The notes beneath the pieces are model-generated. The model was not told the DNA's origin and did not search any database. It saw only the letters and a program-made list of their open reading frames with translations. The position numbers and the translations under genes were made by a program. From Methyloligella solikamskensis (GTDB lineage Bacteria > Pseudomonadota > Alphaproteobacteria > Rhizobiales > Methyloligellaceae), in assembly GCF_042676065.1 (NCBI RefSeq), contig NZ_JBHTJO010000001.1, positions 1,736,001-1,800,000 on the forward strand: a stretch of DNA of 64,000 nucleotides. The letters are read 5' to 3'. Position 1 is the stretch's first letter. Each line of letters starts with the position of its first letter. Positions 1 to 8,706 of this stretch are shown one piece after another.

Positions 1-30
1 CACTTGGAATTTGGCTCGAGCCACTTGGAA
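1..30. repeat. Direct repeat flanking a 12-bp palindrome at the left edge
   Basis: A nine-base direct repeat (CACTTGGAA) occurs at 1-9 and 22-30, and a perfect palindrome TGGCTCGAGCCA lies at 12-23 between them. It sits about 35 bases before the clpS start, so it may be an operator or the end of a leader. The window cuts off whatever precedes it, so I cannot say which. No -35/-10 pair is convincing in the visible bases. Confidence 0.4.
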
Positions 31-63
31 CATGAAGAACGAGACGCCACATAGAGGCTGACA

Positions 64-396
64 ATGGCGCGGAACGGCGAAAACGGCCGGGGCGACGACG
101 ACACCGGCACGAATATCATCACCAAGACTCGTCCGAAGACGAAGCGGCCCAGCTTGTACAAGGTGCTGCTTCTGAACGACGACTACACCCCTATGGATTT
201 CGTCGTTTACGTCCTGGAGCACTTTTTCAACAAGGGCCAGGAAGAGGCGACCCAGATCATGCTGCATGTCCACCAAAAGGGCGTCGGCATCTGTGGGGTC
301 TACACTTACGAGGTGGCCGAGACTAAAGTGGCTCAGGTGACGAGTTTCGCGCGTCAGAACGAGCATCCGCTCCAATGCACAATGGAAAAAGAGTGA
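64..396 (+). CDS. clpS: ATP-dependent Clp protease adaptor ClpS
   Basis: ClpS binds N-degron substrates and hands them to the ClpA unfoldase of the ClpAP protease in the cytoplasm. The 110-residue protein has the family layout: a polar, disordered N-terminal extension (about residues 1-25), then a compact core containing the LLNDDYTPMDFV segment that forms the N-degron pocket, and the conserved VHQKG and CG-x-YTYEVAE segments. It lies nine bases upstream of clpA on the same strand, the usual order. The ATG start is preceded by GAGGCTGAC. Length and motifs are normal for the family. Confidence 0.96.
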   Translation: MARNGENGRGDDDTGTNIITKTRPKTKRPSLYKVLLLNDDYTPMDFVVYVLEHFFNKGQEEATQIMLHVHQKGVGICGVYTYEVAETKVAQVTSFARQNEHPLQCTMEKE

Positions 397-405
397 GGAT
401 CTGAC

Positions 406-2769
406 TTGGCTTCTTTTTCGACCAGTCTCGAACAGGCTCTGAGGCGCGCGCTGCAATACGCCAACGAGCGGAATCACGAATACGCGACGCTTGAGCACCT
501 CTTGCTGTCGCTGATCGACGACCGCGACGCGGCCGCCGTCATGCGGGCGTGCGACGTCGATCTCGACCTGCTGCGCGACAAGGTCACCGGTTATATCGAG
601 GAAGAGCTCGCCGGGCTTTCCGTCACTCAGCGCAGCGATGCGCAACCGACGGCCGGCTTCCAGCGGGTGATTCACCGCGCCGTGGCTCATGTCCAGTCTT
701 CGGGCCGGGAAGAGGTGACGGGCGCCAACGTGCTGGTCGCGATCTTCGCCGAGCGGGAGAGCCATGCTGCGTTCTTCCTGCAAGAGCAGCACATGACCCG
801 GCTGGATGCGGTCAATTACATCAGCCACGGCATTGCCAAGCGGCCCGGCATGTCCGAGCCCCGCACCGTGCGCGGCGTCGACGACGATGCGGCAACGGTC
901 GAAGGCAACGAGGACAAGAAGCGCGGCGCCGATGCGCTTGAGGTCTATTGCGTCAACCTCAACGAGAAGGCCGAGGGCGGCAAGATCGACCCGCTGATCG
1001 GCCGCGCGAGCGAGATCCAGCGCACCATCCAGGTGCTCTGCCGCCGTCAGAAGAACAATCCGCTCTTCGTGGGCGATCCGGGCGTCGGCAAGACGGCCAT
1101 CGCCGAAGGTCTGGCCAGGCGCATCGTCATGGGCGACGTGCCCGAGGTGCTGCAGGATGCCACTATCTTCCAGCTCGACATGGGCGCGCTGCTCGCCGGC
1201 ACGCGGTATCGCGGCGATTTCGAGGAGCGGCTGAAGGCCGTCATGCGGGAGATCGAGAATTATCCCGGGGCCGTCATGTTCATCGACGAGATCCATACGG
1301 TGATCGGCGCGGGCGCGACCTCCGGCGGCGCGATGGATGCCTCCAACCTGCTGAAGCCTGCGCTTCAGAGCGGTGGCCTGCGCTGCATCGGGTCGACGAC
1401 CTACAAGGAGTATCGCCAGCATTTCGAGAAGGACCGCGCGCTCGTCCGCCGCTTCCAGAAGATCGACGTGAACGAGCCGACCGTCTCCGATGCCATCGAT
1501 ATTCTGAAAGGCCTGAAGCCTTACTTCGAGGATTTCCACAAGGTGCGCTACACCAACCAGGCGCTGCGCACGGCGGTGGAGCTGTCGGCGAAATACATTC
1601 ACGACCGGAAGCTGCCGGATAAGGCGATCGACGTGATCGACGAGACCGGTGCGTCCCTGATGCTGGTGCCGGAGAAGCAGCGGCGGAAGGTGATCGGCGT
1701 GAAGGAGGTGGAGAACACCATCGCGTCGATGGCGCGGATTCCGCCGAAGACGATCTCCAAGACCGACGCGGAGGTTCTGCGCCATATCGACCGCGACCTG
1801 AAGCGGGTCGTTTTCGGCCAGGATCAGGCGATCGAGGCGCTGGGCGCGGCCATCAAGCTGTCCCGGGCCGGTCTTCGCGAGCCGGGCAAGCCGATCGGCT
1901 GCTACATGTTCTCCGGCCCCACGGGCGTGGGTAAGACGGAAGTCTCCCGCCAGCTCGCCGAGCTGTTGGGCGTGGAGCTGCTTCGTTTCGACATGTCGGA
2001 ATATATGGAGCGCCACACGGTGTCCCGTCTGATCGGTGCGCCTCCGGGCTATGTCGGCTTCGACCAGGGCGGTCTTCTGACCGACGGCGTCGACCAGCAT
2101 CCCCATTGCGTGCTGCTGCTCGACGAGATCGAGAAGGCCCATCCGGATCTGTTCAACATCCTGCTGCAGGTCATGGATCACGGGAAGCTGACCGACCATA
2201 ACGGCAAGAAGGTCGACTTCCAGAACGTGATCCTGATCATGACCACGAATGCGGGCGCGACGGATCTCGCGAAGGCGGCCATCGGCTTCAACCGAACCAA
2301 GCGGGAAGGGGACGACGAGGAGGCCATCGCGCGGATGTTCTCGCCGGAGTTCCGCAACCGTCTGGACGCGGTGATCCCGTTCGCGCCGCTGGGTCAGGAT
2401 GTGATCTCCAAGGTGGTCGAGAAGTTCGTCTTCCAGCTGGAAGCGCAGCTCGGCGACCGGAACATCACCATCGAGCTCACGGATGACGCCAATCAGTGGC
2501 TCTCCGAGCGCGGCTACGACGAAAAGTTCGGCGCACGGCCGCTCTCCCGGGTCATCCAGGAGCACATCAAGAAGCCGCTCGCCGAGGAGATCCTTTTCGG
2601 CAAGCTCCAGGGCGGCGGCATCGTCCGGGTGCTCGTGGAGAAGAAGGACGGCCAGGACACGCTAGGCTTCGAGTTCCTCGACGCCAACGCGCCGGCCAAG
2701 CCGAAAGGCGAGGGCAAGTCGAAATCCAAGAAGCGCAAATCATCGCGCAGCAAGGAAGAGACGGCTTAG
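406..2769 (+). CDS. clpA: ATP-dependent Clp protease ATP-binding subunit ClpA
   Basis: ClpA is the AAA+ unfoldase that feeds ClpP. The 787-residue protein has the N-terminal double Clp repeat domain (about 1-145), AAA module 1 with Walker A GDPGVGKT and Walker B MFIDEIH, and AAA module 2 with Walker A GPTGVGKT and LLLDEIEKAHP. The IGFNR segment in module 2 matches the ClpP-docking loop. The C-terminus is a Lys/Ser-rich tail. The start I accept is a TTG at 406, because it follows a GAGG at 394-397, keeps nine bases from clpS, and gives the normal MASFS-type N-terminus. It is cotranscribed with clpS and followed by a clear terminator. Confidence 0.97.
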   Translation: MASFSTSLEQALRRALQYANERNHEYATLEHLLLSLIDDRDAAAVMRACDVDLDLLRDKVTGYIEEELAGLSVTQRSDAQPTAGFQRVIHRAVAHVQSSGREEVTGANVLVAIFAERESHAAFFLQEQHMTRLDAVNYISHGIAKRPGMSEPRTVRGVDDDAATVEGNEDKKRGADALEVYCVNLNEKAEGGKIDPLIGRASEIQRTIQVLCRRQKNNPLFVGDPGVGKTAIAEGLARRIVMGDVPEVLQDATIFQLDMGALLAGTRYRGDFEERLKAVMREIENYPGAVMFIDEIHTVIGAGATSGGAMDASNLLKPALQSGGLRCIGSTTYKEYRQHFEKDRALVRRFQKIDVNEPTVSDAIDILKGLKPYFEDFHKVRYTNQALRTAVELSAKYIHDRKLPDKAIDVIDETGASLMLVPEKQRRKVIGVKEVENTIASMARIPPKTISKTDAEVLRHIDRDLKRVVFGQDQAIEALGAAIKLSRAGLREPGKPIGCYMFSGPTGVGKTEVSRQLAELLGVELLRFDMSEYMERHTVSRLIGAPPGYVGFDQGGLLTDGVDQHPHCVLLLDEIEKAHPDLFNILLQVMDHGKLTDHNGKKVDFQNVILIMTTNAGATDLAKAAIGFNRTKREGDDEEAIARMFSPEFRNRLDAVIPFAPLGQDVISKVVEKFVFQLEAQLGDRNITIELTDDANQWLSERGYDEKFGARPLSRVIQEHIKKPLAEEILFGKLQGGGIVRVLVEKKDGQDTLGFEFLDANAPAKPKGEGKSKSKKRKSSRSKEETA

Positions 2770-2798
2770 CCGCTCGATCTACAGAAGAATTGAAAAGG

Positions 2799-2830
2799 CC
2801 CGGCCCGCAGATGCGGCGCCGGGTTTTTTT
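2799..2830 (+). terminator. Rho-independent terminator of clpS-clpA
   Basis: CCCGGC at 2799-2804 pairs with GCCGGG at 2818-2823 and is followed at once by seven T residues (2824-2830). It begins 30 bases after the clpA stop and is the clearest intrinsic terminator in the window. Confidence 0.85.
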
Positions 2831-2853
2831 GTGGTCGGTCCCTTCAGCGTGTC

Positions 2854-2876
2854 ATTGCCCGGCTTGACCGGGCAAT
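2854..2876. repeat. Short palindromic repeat, CTTGA-loop family, copy 1
   Basis: A perfect nine-base inverted repeat, ATTGCCCGG and CCGGGCAAT, surrounds a CTTGA loop. Two related units, one in each orientation, occur at 27333-27355 and 27399-27421. All lie outside genes next to the larger CGTCATCCTGAGG repeat, so they look like a dispersed intergenic repeat family. I see no gene in the rest of 2770-3161. Confidence 0.75.
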
Positions 2877-2986
2877 CTAGTAGGCACCGCCGCATGTTGG
2901 ACCGCCGACCTCAGCGGTTACGGGATCCCGGCTTTCGCCGGGAGGACAGCCGTGCTTTGGGGGCCGCACTGCTCAGCGCTACGCCA

Positions 2987-3094
2987 CGTCATCCTGAGGT
3001 GCTCGCGAAGCGAGCCTCGAAGGAGGCGTGGCCCGAGCGTGTTGCCCATCCTTCGAGGCTCGACGCGTTGCGCGCCGAGCACCTCAGGATGACG
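2987..3094. repeat. Large intergenic palindromic repeat (CGTCATCCTGAGG family), copy 1
   Basis: The outer arms are a perfect 19-base inverted repeat (2987-3005 and 3076-3094), beginning CGTCATCCTGAGGTGC. Inside them a second perfect 14-base inverted repeat (3011-3024 and 3049-3062, CGAGCCTCGAAGGA) forms an inner stem. A close copy is at 27187-27295. Repeats of this kind are common between genes in Hyphomicrobiales. This one lies between the convergent clpA and hydrolase genes, so the RNA would fold into a long cruciform or hairpin. Confidence 0.85.
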
Positions 3095-3161
3095 ACGGTG
3101 GCTGTTGAAAGCGCCTCGGAATGGCCGGCTGTGCGTGGGGCTAAAGCCGAACGTTCGGCCG

Positions 3162-4088
3162 CTATGGCTGCTCGCCCAGGAATGCTTTGATCAGCTCCAG
3201 GGTCGCTTCCGGCTTCTCGACCATGGGAGAATGGCCGGCGCCTTCGACGTATTTCACGGTCGTGTTCGGGACTTGCTCGAACAGCTTTGCCGTTTCGACG
3301 GGCACGAGGCGGTCTTCCTGGCCGAAGATCACCAGGATCGGAATGGATGGATCGAGGGTCTTCAGCCGTTCGTAGGCCGGCTTTTCCTTCTGATAGAGAA
3401 CGCTCTTATCGTGGGCGTGGGTGAAGGCCGTGTAGGTGAGCTGCTCGGCATCGGCCACGAATTTCTCTGGGACCGGGAAGCCCGGCGCGAAGCCCTGCGT
3501 CAGACCGCGCTTCACGACGCGTCCCGTTACGAGGTGATAGAGAAGCTGCCCCAGCACGGGCGTTAGATAGGCTTCCGTCGCCGGGTTGAAGCTCACGGAG
3601 AGGTTCGCGGGGCTGTCGATGAGCACCAGCCTGGAGACGAGGCCGGGGCGGGTTTCGGCCAGCTCGCCGGCCACCTCGCCGCCCATGGAATGGCCGATGA
3701 CGGGAAGGGAATCGATCTCCAGCTTGTCGAGGACGGCGCCTGCCAGCTTCGCCTGGTCTTCGATGGTGTAGCCGGCGTGCGGCGCCTCGGTCCCGCCATG
3801 GCCGATCAGGTCCAGCCGGATCACTTTGTGGGTCTTTGCGAGGGCAGGGGCGATCTCGTCCCACCAGTCCAGCGCTGCCGAAAACCCGTGGATCAGAAGA
3901 AGGGGTGGGCCGTCGCCCTCGATTTTCACATTGGCGGTCACGACGGGCGTGTCGACGATCTTGCCGCCATCCCGCGGCGCGGCTTTGCGGGTCTCGCGAT
4001 TGACGAGGATCGTGTTGGCCGCCAAGGCAACGGCGACGAGGCCGAGGATCAGAGCAGCTATCATCCAGCGCGATGATCCGGGGCCCAT
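3162..4088 (-). CDS. Alpha/beta hydrolase with N-terminal membrane anchor
   Basis: A 308-residue alpha/beta-hydrolase fold protein of unknown substrate. An N-terminal hydrophobic segment (about 9-26) should act as a signal anchor, placing the catalytic domain in the periplasm. The oxyanion HGF lies at 67-69. The nucleophile elbow GHSMGG has Ser134, the acid is probably Asp259 (QEDRLVP), and the His is His286 (GHSP). Family members include lipases, esterases and C-C hydrolases, so specificity is open. It is the last gene of a minus-strand cluster, six bases after the HIT gene. Confidence 0.88.
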   Translation of the reverse strand: MGPGSSRWMIAALILGLVAVALAANTILVNRETRKAAPRDGGKIVDTPVVTANVKIEGDGPPLLLIHGFSAALDWWDEIAPALAKTHKVIRLDLIGHGGTEAPHAGYTIEDQAKLAGAVLDKLEIDSLPVIGHSMGGEVAGELAETRPGLVSRLVLIDSPANLSVSFNPATEAYLTPVLGQLLYHLVTGRVVKRGLTQGFAPGFPVPEKFVADAEQLTYTAFTHAHDKSVLYQKEKPAYERLKTLDPSIPILVIFGQEDRLVPVETAKLFEQVPNTTVKYVEGAGHSPMVEKPEATLELIKAFLGEQP

Positions 4089-4093
4089 ATCCT

Positions 4094-4513
4094 CTAGCCG
4101 ATCGCCGTCCGGATCGTCTCGGCGGTCTTGGCGAGCTCGTCCTGGTCGGCCATGTCGCCGGCATGGGGCTTGAGGTCGACGCCCTCTTTTCGCGGCACGA
4201 TGTGGAAGTGGAGATGGAAGACGGTCTGGCCGGCGGCCGCGCCGTTGAACTGCTGGATCAGGATGCCTTCGGCGCCGACGGCATTTTGGATCTGGGGCGC
4301 CAGTTTCTGGACCACTGCCATGGTTTTGGCCAGCACCTCGGGCGAGACGTCGAACAGGTTCTCGGCTTGCGCCTTGGGGATCACCAGAGTGTGGCCTTCC
4401 GAGCGCGGCATGATGTCGAGAAAGGCGAGGGTGTCGTCGTCCTCATAGACCTTGTGGCAGGGAATCTCGCCCTTCAGCATCTTGGCGAAGATATTGTCCG
4501 GATCGTAAGCCAT
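4094..4513 (-). CDS. HIT family nucleotide hydrolase
   Basis: A histidine-triad protein of 139 residues, expected to hydrolyse purine nucleoside phosphoramidates or dinucleoside polyphosphates. The signature HLHFHIVP is at residues 100-107 (His100, His102, His104). The N-terminal FAKMLKGEIPCHKVYEDD is typical of the HinT branch. I start at the ATG at 4513, giving the usual MAYDPDNIF beginning, because a strong GGGAGGGAG precedes it. A longer reading to 4576 adds a non-conserved leader. Confidence 0.92.
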   Translation of the reverse strand: MAYDPDNIFAKMLKGEIPCHKVYEDDDTLAFLDIMPRSEGHTLVIPKAQAENLFDVSPEVLAKTMAVVQKLAPQIQNAVGAEGILIQQFNGAAAGQTVFHLHFHIVPRKEGVDLKPHAGDMADQDELAKTAETIRTAIG

Positions 4514-4617
4514 TGCTCCCTCCCTTAAGCGTCCGATGATCGCCCGGGTTTTGGCATCTGCTTTGGGCCAGCGCAACGGCCCGGTTGTGGTTTTCCCGTA
4601 GGTTGCTTCCTCAAATT

Positions 4618-5823
4618 CTACGCGCTGCCGTCCTTCTTGTACGGGCTCTCTTCGGACAGGAATGCGATCTCATGGGCGATGGCCTCGCGTTCGCGCTTCA
4701 GGAAGCCGGCAATGGCCTGGGCCAGGCCTGCATCCCGGCAGTAATGGACGCTGTAAGTCTCGGTCGGCAGATAGCCGCGGGCGAGCTTGTGCTCGCCTTG
4801 AGCGCCGGCCTCCACAGTCTTCAGACCTTGGGCAATGGCGAAGTCGATGGCTTGGTAATAGCAGATCTCGAAATGGAGATAGGGGTGGTGCTCGGTGCAG
4901 CCCCAGTAGCGGCCGAACAGGGCGTCCGCCCCGATCACGTTCAGGGCACCGGCGACGTAGCGCCCGTCGCGATTGGCCAGGACCAGCAGCAGATCGTCGG
5001 CCATGGTCTCGCCGATCATGGAGAAGAAGCTGCGGTTCAGATAGGGGCGGCCCCATTTCCGCGCGCCGGTGTCCTGGTAAAATTCGTAGAAGGCATCCCA
5101 ATGGGCTTCGGTGAGATCGGCGCCGGTGACCCATTCGATCTCGATGCCGTTCTCAACCGCCTGGCGGCGCTCTTTCCGGATCGCCTTGCGCTTACGAGAG
5201 GACAGCGCTCCCAGAAAATCATCGAAGCTCTCGTAGCCCTCATTCCGCCAGTGGAATTGCTGGTCGGTTCGCTGGAGGAAGCCAATCTCGCCCGCGAGCT
5301 CCCATTCGTCTTTGGTGAGGAAGGTGATGTGGACCGACGAGACATCGAGCTGCTCGGCGAAGCCGGCCGCGGCGCGGAGCAGGAGGCTCTGGCGCTCGGT
5401 GCGGTCCGGCCCTTCGGGCACCAGCAGCCGCGGGCCCGTGACGGGGGTGAAGGGGACGCTCGCCTGGAGCTTCGGATAGTAGGCACCGCCCGCCCGCTCA
5501 TAGGCGTCGGCCCAGCCGTGGTCGAAGACATATTCGCCCATGGAGTGGGCCTTCAGGTAGCACGGCATGACGCCCTCGATCTCGCCGTCGGGCGATTCCA
5601 GGACCAGATGTCGGGGCAGCCAGCCGGTCTCGGCGCAGGCCGAGCCGGACTCCTCCAGGGCATGGAGAAAAGCGTGGGCGAGGAACGGGTTGCGCCTGCG
5701 GGCTGAGGAAGTGATTCCGGCTGCCCCGGGTGACGTTCCTTCGGCGCAGGCATCCCAGGTTTCGGGGTCGATCTCGGCCACGCCGGCGATGGCGCGAACG
5801 ACGATATTTTCGATGTCACCCAA
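4618..5823 (-). CDS. FemAB/GNAT-like acyltransferase of the DUF482 family
   Basis: A 401-residue protein of the DUF482 (COG3146) family, related to the FemAB branch of GNAT-fold aminoacyl/acyl transferases. The family is annotated as a putative peptidoglycan or lipid acyltransferase, without a proven reaction that I know of. Family-like stretches include NPFLAHAFLHALEESGSA near the N-terminus, SSRKRKAIRKERR in the middle and GAQGEHKLARGYLP near the C-terminus. The start appears to be TTG at 5823, 17 bases after the glycerophosphodiesterase gene, since no in-frame ATG gives the full N-terminal domain. No signal peptide is visible. Confidence 0.82.
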   Translation of the reverse strand: MGDIENIVVRAIAGVAEIDPETWDACAEGTSPGAAGITSSARRRNPFLAHAFLHALEESGSACAETGWLPRHLVLESPDGEIEGVMPCYLKAHSMGEYVFDHGWADAYERAGGAYYPKLQASVPFTPVTGPRLLVPEGPDRTERQSLLLRAAAGFAEQLDVSSVHITFLTKDEWELAGEIGFLQRTDQQFHWRNEGYESFDDFLGALSSRKRKAIRKERRQAVENGIEIEWVTGADLTEAHWDAFYEFYQDTGARKWGRPYLNRSFFSMIGETMADDLLLVLANRDGRYVAGALNVIGADALFGRYWGCTEHHPYLHFEICYYQAIDFAIAQGLKTVEAGAQGEHKLARGYLPTETYSVHYCRDAGLAQAIAGFLKREREAIAHEIAFLSEESPYKKDGSA

Positions 5824-5840
5824 CGTGTTGCGGTCTCAGG

Positions 5841-6590
5841 TTAAACCCTGATCTCTTCGAAAATTATGGCATCGGTGAGCGCTTCAGCCTTGGCGCGGTC
5901 GGCTTCGATCCGCACGGTCCAGGTCAGAAGCGGCAGGCCCAGCGACCGGGCGATCCGCGTCGCCGTGGTCGGCAGGGCCCGGATATCGTATGCGATGAAA
6001 TGGGGTCTGGCGATGGATGCGGTCAATAAATGGCGCATGGCGAAGCGCTGCCAGATGCCGATCTGCTTCTGCCAGGTACGCCGGGACATCCATTCGGCGA
6101 CGAGGCCCCGGGGCAGGTCAGGCGCGAGGGTGCGGAAGCGGGCGACGCAGTAGGGATCGAAAGACATGATCGCGACGGGGCCGGAATAGCCTCGAAGCGC
6201 TTCGGCGATATTTTCCTCGTAGCGGGGATCGCCGTTCCACTCGCTCTTGATCTCCAGGATCAGGGGCGCGCGCCCGGCGACGAGATCGAGCAGCTCTGGC
6301 AGGGCGAGGATGCGGTCCTCGGTGTCCCGCATGGGCAGGCGTCGCAAAGTCTCGACGTCGTGTTCGCCGATTGGGCCTTCGCCTTCTGTCAGCCGCTCCA
6401 GGGTCTCGTCATGGAAGACGACGGGAATGTGGTCCTTGGCGGATCGCAGATCGAGCTCCATGCCGTAGCCGGCCGCGATGGCCGCTTCAACGGCGGAGGC
6501 GGTGTTCTCGACGATGCCGGTTTTTCGATCGTGTAGCCCGCGATGGGCGATCGGCCTCTTCAGCCAGTCGAGCCCGCCGCTGTAAGCCAT
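5841..6590 (-). CDS. Glycerophosphodiester phosphodiesterase
   Basis: Hydrolyses glycerophosphodiesters to sn-glycerol 3-phosphate and an alcohol. The 249-residue protein has the GDPD TIM-barrel signatures: AHRG with His16 and Arg17, ENT at 28-30, the metal ligands Glu45 and Asp47 in MELDLR, and catalytic His60 in FHDETL. There is no signal peptide, so it is a cytoplasmic UgpQ-type enzyme. It sits between the RidA gene and the FemAB-like gene in one minus-strand run. Length is normal. Confidence 0.92.
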   Translation of the reverse strand: MAYSGGLDWLKRPIAHRGLHDRKTGIVENTASAVEAAIAAGYGMELDLRSAKDHIPVVFHDETLERLTEGEGPIGEHDVETLRRLPMRDTEDRILALPELLDLVAGRAPLILEIKSEWNGDPRYEENIAEALRGYSGPVAIMSFDPYCVARFRTLAPDLPRGLVAEWMSRRTWQKQIGIWQRFAMRHLLTASIARPHFIAYDIRALPTTATRIARSLGLPLLTWTVRIEADRAKAEALTDAIIFEEIRV

Positions 6591-6614
6591 TGTCTCTAGA
6601 CTCTTCTTCGGACT

Positions 6615-7079
6615 CTATTCGATGGCGAAGATCGCATCGACCTCGACGGCCGCGCCAAGGGGCAGGCTCGAACAGCCGACGGCGGCGCGAGTGTGGCGGC
6701 CTTTGTCCCCCAGCACCTCGACCAGCAAATCCGACGCGCCGTTAATGACCTTGGGATGATCGGCGAAGTCCGCGGTTGAATTCACGAAGCCTGTTAGGCG
6801 TACGGCCTGGGCGATTGTGTCGAGATCGCCGAGCGCGTTTTTGGCTTGGGCCAGGACGTTGAGCAGGCAGATCTCCGCCGCCTCCATGCCGTTCTCGATA
6901 TCGAGATCGCGCCCCAGCTGCCCGGTGACGGCCACCTTGCCGTCGCGCATGGGAAGCTGGCCCGAGACATAGAGGAAGCCGTTGATGTGCAGGAAGGGCA
7001 CGTAGTTGGCCACGGGGCTTGCGACCTCGGGCAGGGCGATGTTGAGCGCCTTCAGGCGTGCTTCGATTTCTCCGGCCAT
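6615..7079 (-). CDS. RidA family (YjgF/UK114) enamine/imine deaminase
   Basis: A 154-residue RidA-like protein. Canonical members hydrolyse reactive 2-aminoacrylate and related enamines. The C-terminal segment GRHTRAAVGCSSLPLGAAVEVDAI carries the conserved Arg in TRAAVG and the PLGAAVE turn. The N-terminal extension and VPFLHINGFLYVSGQLP segment match the longer alphaproteobacterial subgroup rather than short RidA. It is probably the first gene of the minus-strand cluster that continues through GDPD, the FemAB-like gene, HIT and the hydrolase. Confidence 0.92.
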   Translation of the reverse strand: MAGEIEARLKALNIALPEVASPVANYVPFLHINGFLYVSGQLPMRDGKVAVTGQLGRDLDIENGMEAAEICLLNVLAQAKNALGDLDTIAQAVRLTGFVNSTADFADHPKVINGASDLLVEVLGDKGRHTRAAVGCSSLPLGAAVEVDAIFAIE

Positions 7080-7259
7080 CGATCCTTCCGCATCTCTCGA
7101 AGTTTGCGTTTCAGCCCGCTCTAGGGCAGGCGGGGCGACCTTCAGTCAAAACCCGCAAACGCGCAAGCGGGTTCGCGAGGCTCTTGTAGATACGGGGCGT
7201 TGGTGCGACAAACCACCAAGCTGGCCATGCCGGCTAACCTGTTCAGGAGGCGTGTCTCT

Positions 7260-8111
7260 TTGTCATTCGCCATGTTCCGTAGCGTTCCCATAGCCTTCCG
7301 TCTTCTACCGCTCCTCCTGGTATTTGGCGGCGTCGCCACGAGTGCCGCTGCCGCCGGTGCGAAGCTGCAGCCCCATCGGGCGATTTACGAGATGCGGCTT
7401 GAAGATGCGCGCTCCGCTTCAGGGATCACTGGAGTCGACGGGCGTATGGTCTACGAGTTCTCCGGCTCCGAATGCGAGGGCTATACCCTCAACATGCGCA
7501 TGGTCACCCAAATGACCGACAGCCAGGGCGAGACCAATCTCACCGATCTGCGCTCGTCGACCTGGGAGGACGGGCAGGGCAAGAAGTTCCGCTTCCAGTC
7601 GGCGCAGTACATGAACGACAAGCTGGGCGACGTCACCATGGGCCGCGCGCTGCGCGAGTCGCCCAACGAGGTCGAAGTACGCCTCACCCAGCCCAAGCAT
7701 ACCGAGCTCAACCTCTCACCCAAGGTGCTGTTTCCGACCCAGCACAGCCTGGCGGTGATCGAGGCAGCCAAGGCCGGCAAGACCAAGCTGGAGGCGGAGC
7801 TCTATGACGGTTCGGAGCTGGGCCAGAAGGTCTACGATACGACCTCTTTCATCGGCAATGTGCGTCCGCCGGGCAGCGATGACGATCTCGAACCGGCGGG
7901 GAAGGAGCGGGGGCTGGACAAGCTGCGCTCCTGGCCCATCTCGATCGGCTATTTCGAGACCAAGGGCGGCGACCTGACGCCCGCCTATCAGATCGACTTT
8001 CTTCTCTATGAGAACGGCGTGAGCCGCAAACTGGAGATCGATTACGGCGATTTCGCCATATCAGGCGATCTGAGCCAGCTGGAATATCTGCAGGAAGACG
8101 CTTGCGATTAG
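7260..8111 (+). CDS. eipB: EipB-like (DUF1849) periplasmic cell-envelope integrity protein
   Basis: A secreted protein of about 283 residues of the DUF1849 family. Brucella EipB, a spiral beta-sheet periplasmic protein needed for envelope integrity, belongs to it. The signal peptide (FRLLPLLLVFGGVATSAAAA) is followed by the family-typical PHRAIYEM, GRMVYEFSGSECEGYT and a C-terminal EDACD. The Cys in SECEGY and the Cys in EDACD match the pair that forms the EipB disulfide. I favour TTG at 7260, as AGGAGG at 7245-7250 is nine bases away. ATG at 7272 is the alternative. Divergent from the RidA gene. Confidence 0.85.
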   Translation: MSFAMFRSVPIAFRLLPLLLVFGGVATSAAAAGAKLQPHRAIYEMRLEDARSASGITGVDGRMVYEFSGSECEGYTLNMRMVTQMTDSQGETNLTDLRSSTWEDGQGKKFRFQSAQYMNDKLGDVTMGRALRESPNEVEVRLTQPKHTELNLSPKVLFPTQHSLAVIEAAKAGKTKLEAELYDGSELGQKVYDTTSFIGNVRPPGSDDDLEPAGKERGLDKLRSWPISIGYFETKGGDLTPAYQIDFLLYENGVSRKLEIDYGDFAISGDLSQLEYLQEDACD

Positions 8112-8324
8112 ACGGTGATGGCAAGACCGTGCTTGCCGCCGGCCTCGTCTTCGCCTTTTTTGTTAAGACCTAAAGGGTTTGGTTACCGGTGCTAGTGTCC
8201 AATCGGGACAATAGGACGAGGGAACCCACACATGTTTTGGACGGCTTGGCCGCAATCTGGCACGACGGGGAAAACCGGTCGGGTTGGCGCGGTGGAAGAC
8301 AGCGTCCCGCCGGGTCTAAAGCTC

Positions 8325-8699
8325 ATGAGCAAGACTGTACTGATCGTGGAAGACAACGAGCTCAACATGAAGCTCTTTCACGATCTTCTCGATGCTCATG
8401 GGTACGATACCCTGCAGACGCGAAATGGCATGGAAGCGCTTTCGCTGGCGCGCGAGCATCGGCCCGATCTGATCTTGATGGATATCCAGCTGCCGGAAGT
8501 CTCCGGGCTGGAGGTCACCAAGTGGTTGAAGGAAGACGATAGCTTACGCGAGATTCCAGTCGTCGCCGTCACGGCATTTGCTATGAAGGGCGACGAAGAA
8601 CGGATCCGGGAGGGAGGCTGCGAGGCCTATATCTCCAAGCCGATCTCGGTCGCGACCTTTATCGATACGGTGAAGCAGTTCATCGGCGAAGCCCGCTAG
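8325..8699 (+). CDS. divK: Single-domain response regulator DivK
   Basis: A CheY-like receiver of 124 residues with phospho-acceptor Asp53 (LILMDIQLPE), acidic pocket Glu9-Asp10, the VTAFAM segment and Lys in SKPIS. The N-terminal MSKTVLIVEDNELNMKLFHD is highly typical of DivK, the regulator that in Caulobacter and Brucella passes phosphate signals from PleC/DivJ to the DivL-CckA-CtrA pathway. An upstream ATG at 8232 would add 31 residues not found in DivK, so I start at 8325. It is seven bases before pleD, the conserved divK-pleD arrangement. Confidence 0.93.
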   Translation: MSKTVLIVEDNELNMKLFHDLLDAHGYDTLQTRNGMEALSLAREHRPDLILMDIQLPEVSGLEVTKWLKEDDSLREIPVVAVTAFAMKGDEERIREGGCEAYISKPISVATFIDTVKQFIGEAR

Positions 8700-8706
8700 G
8701 AAAGTC

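Noticed and set aside
2831..3190. Plus-strand open frame after clpA
   Set aside because: The region is made of the terminator tail and palindromic repeats. It has no RBS or family motif.
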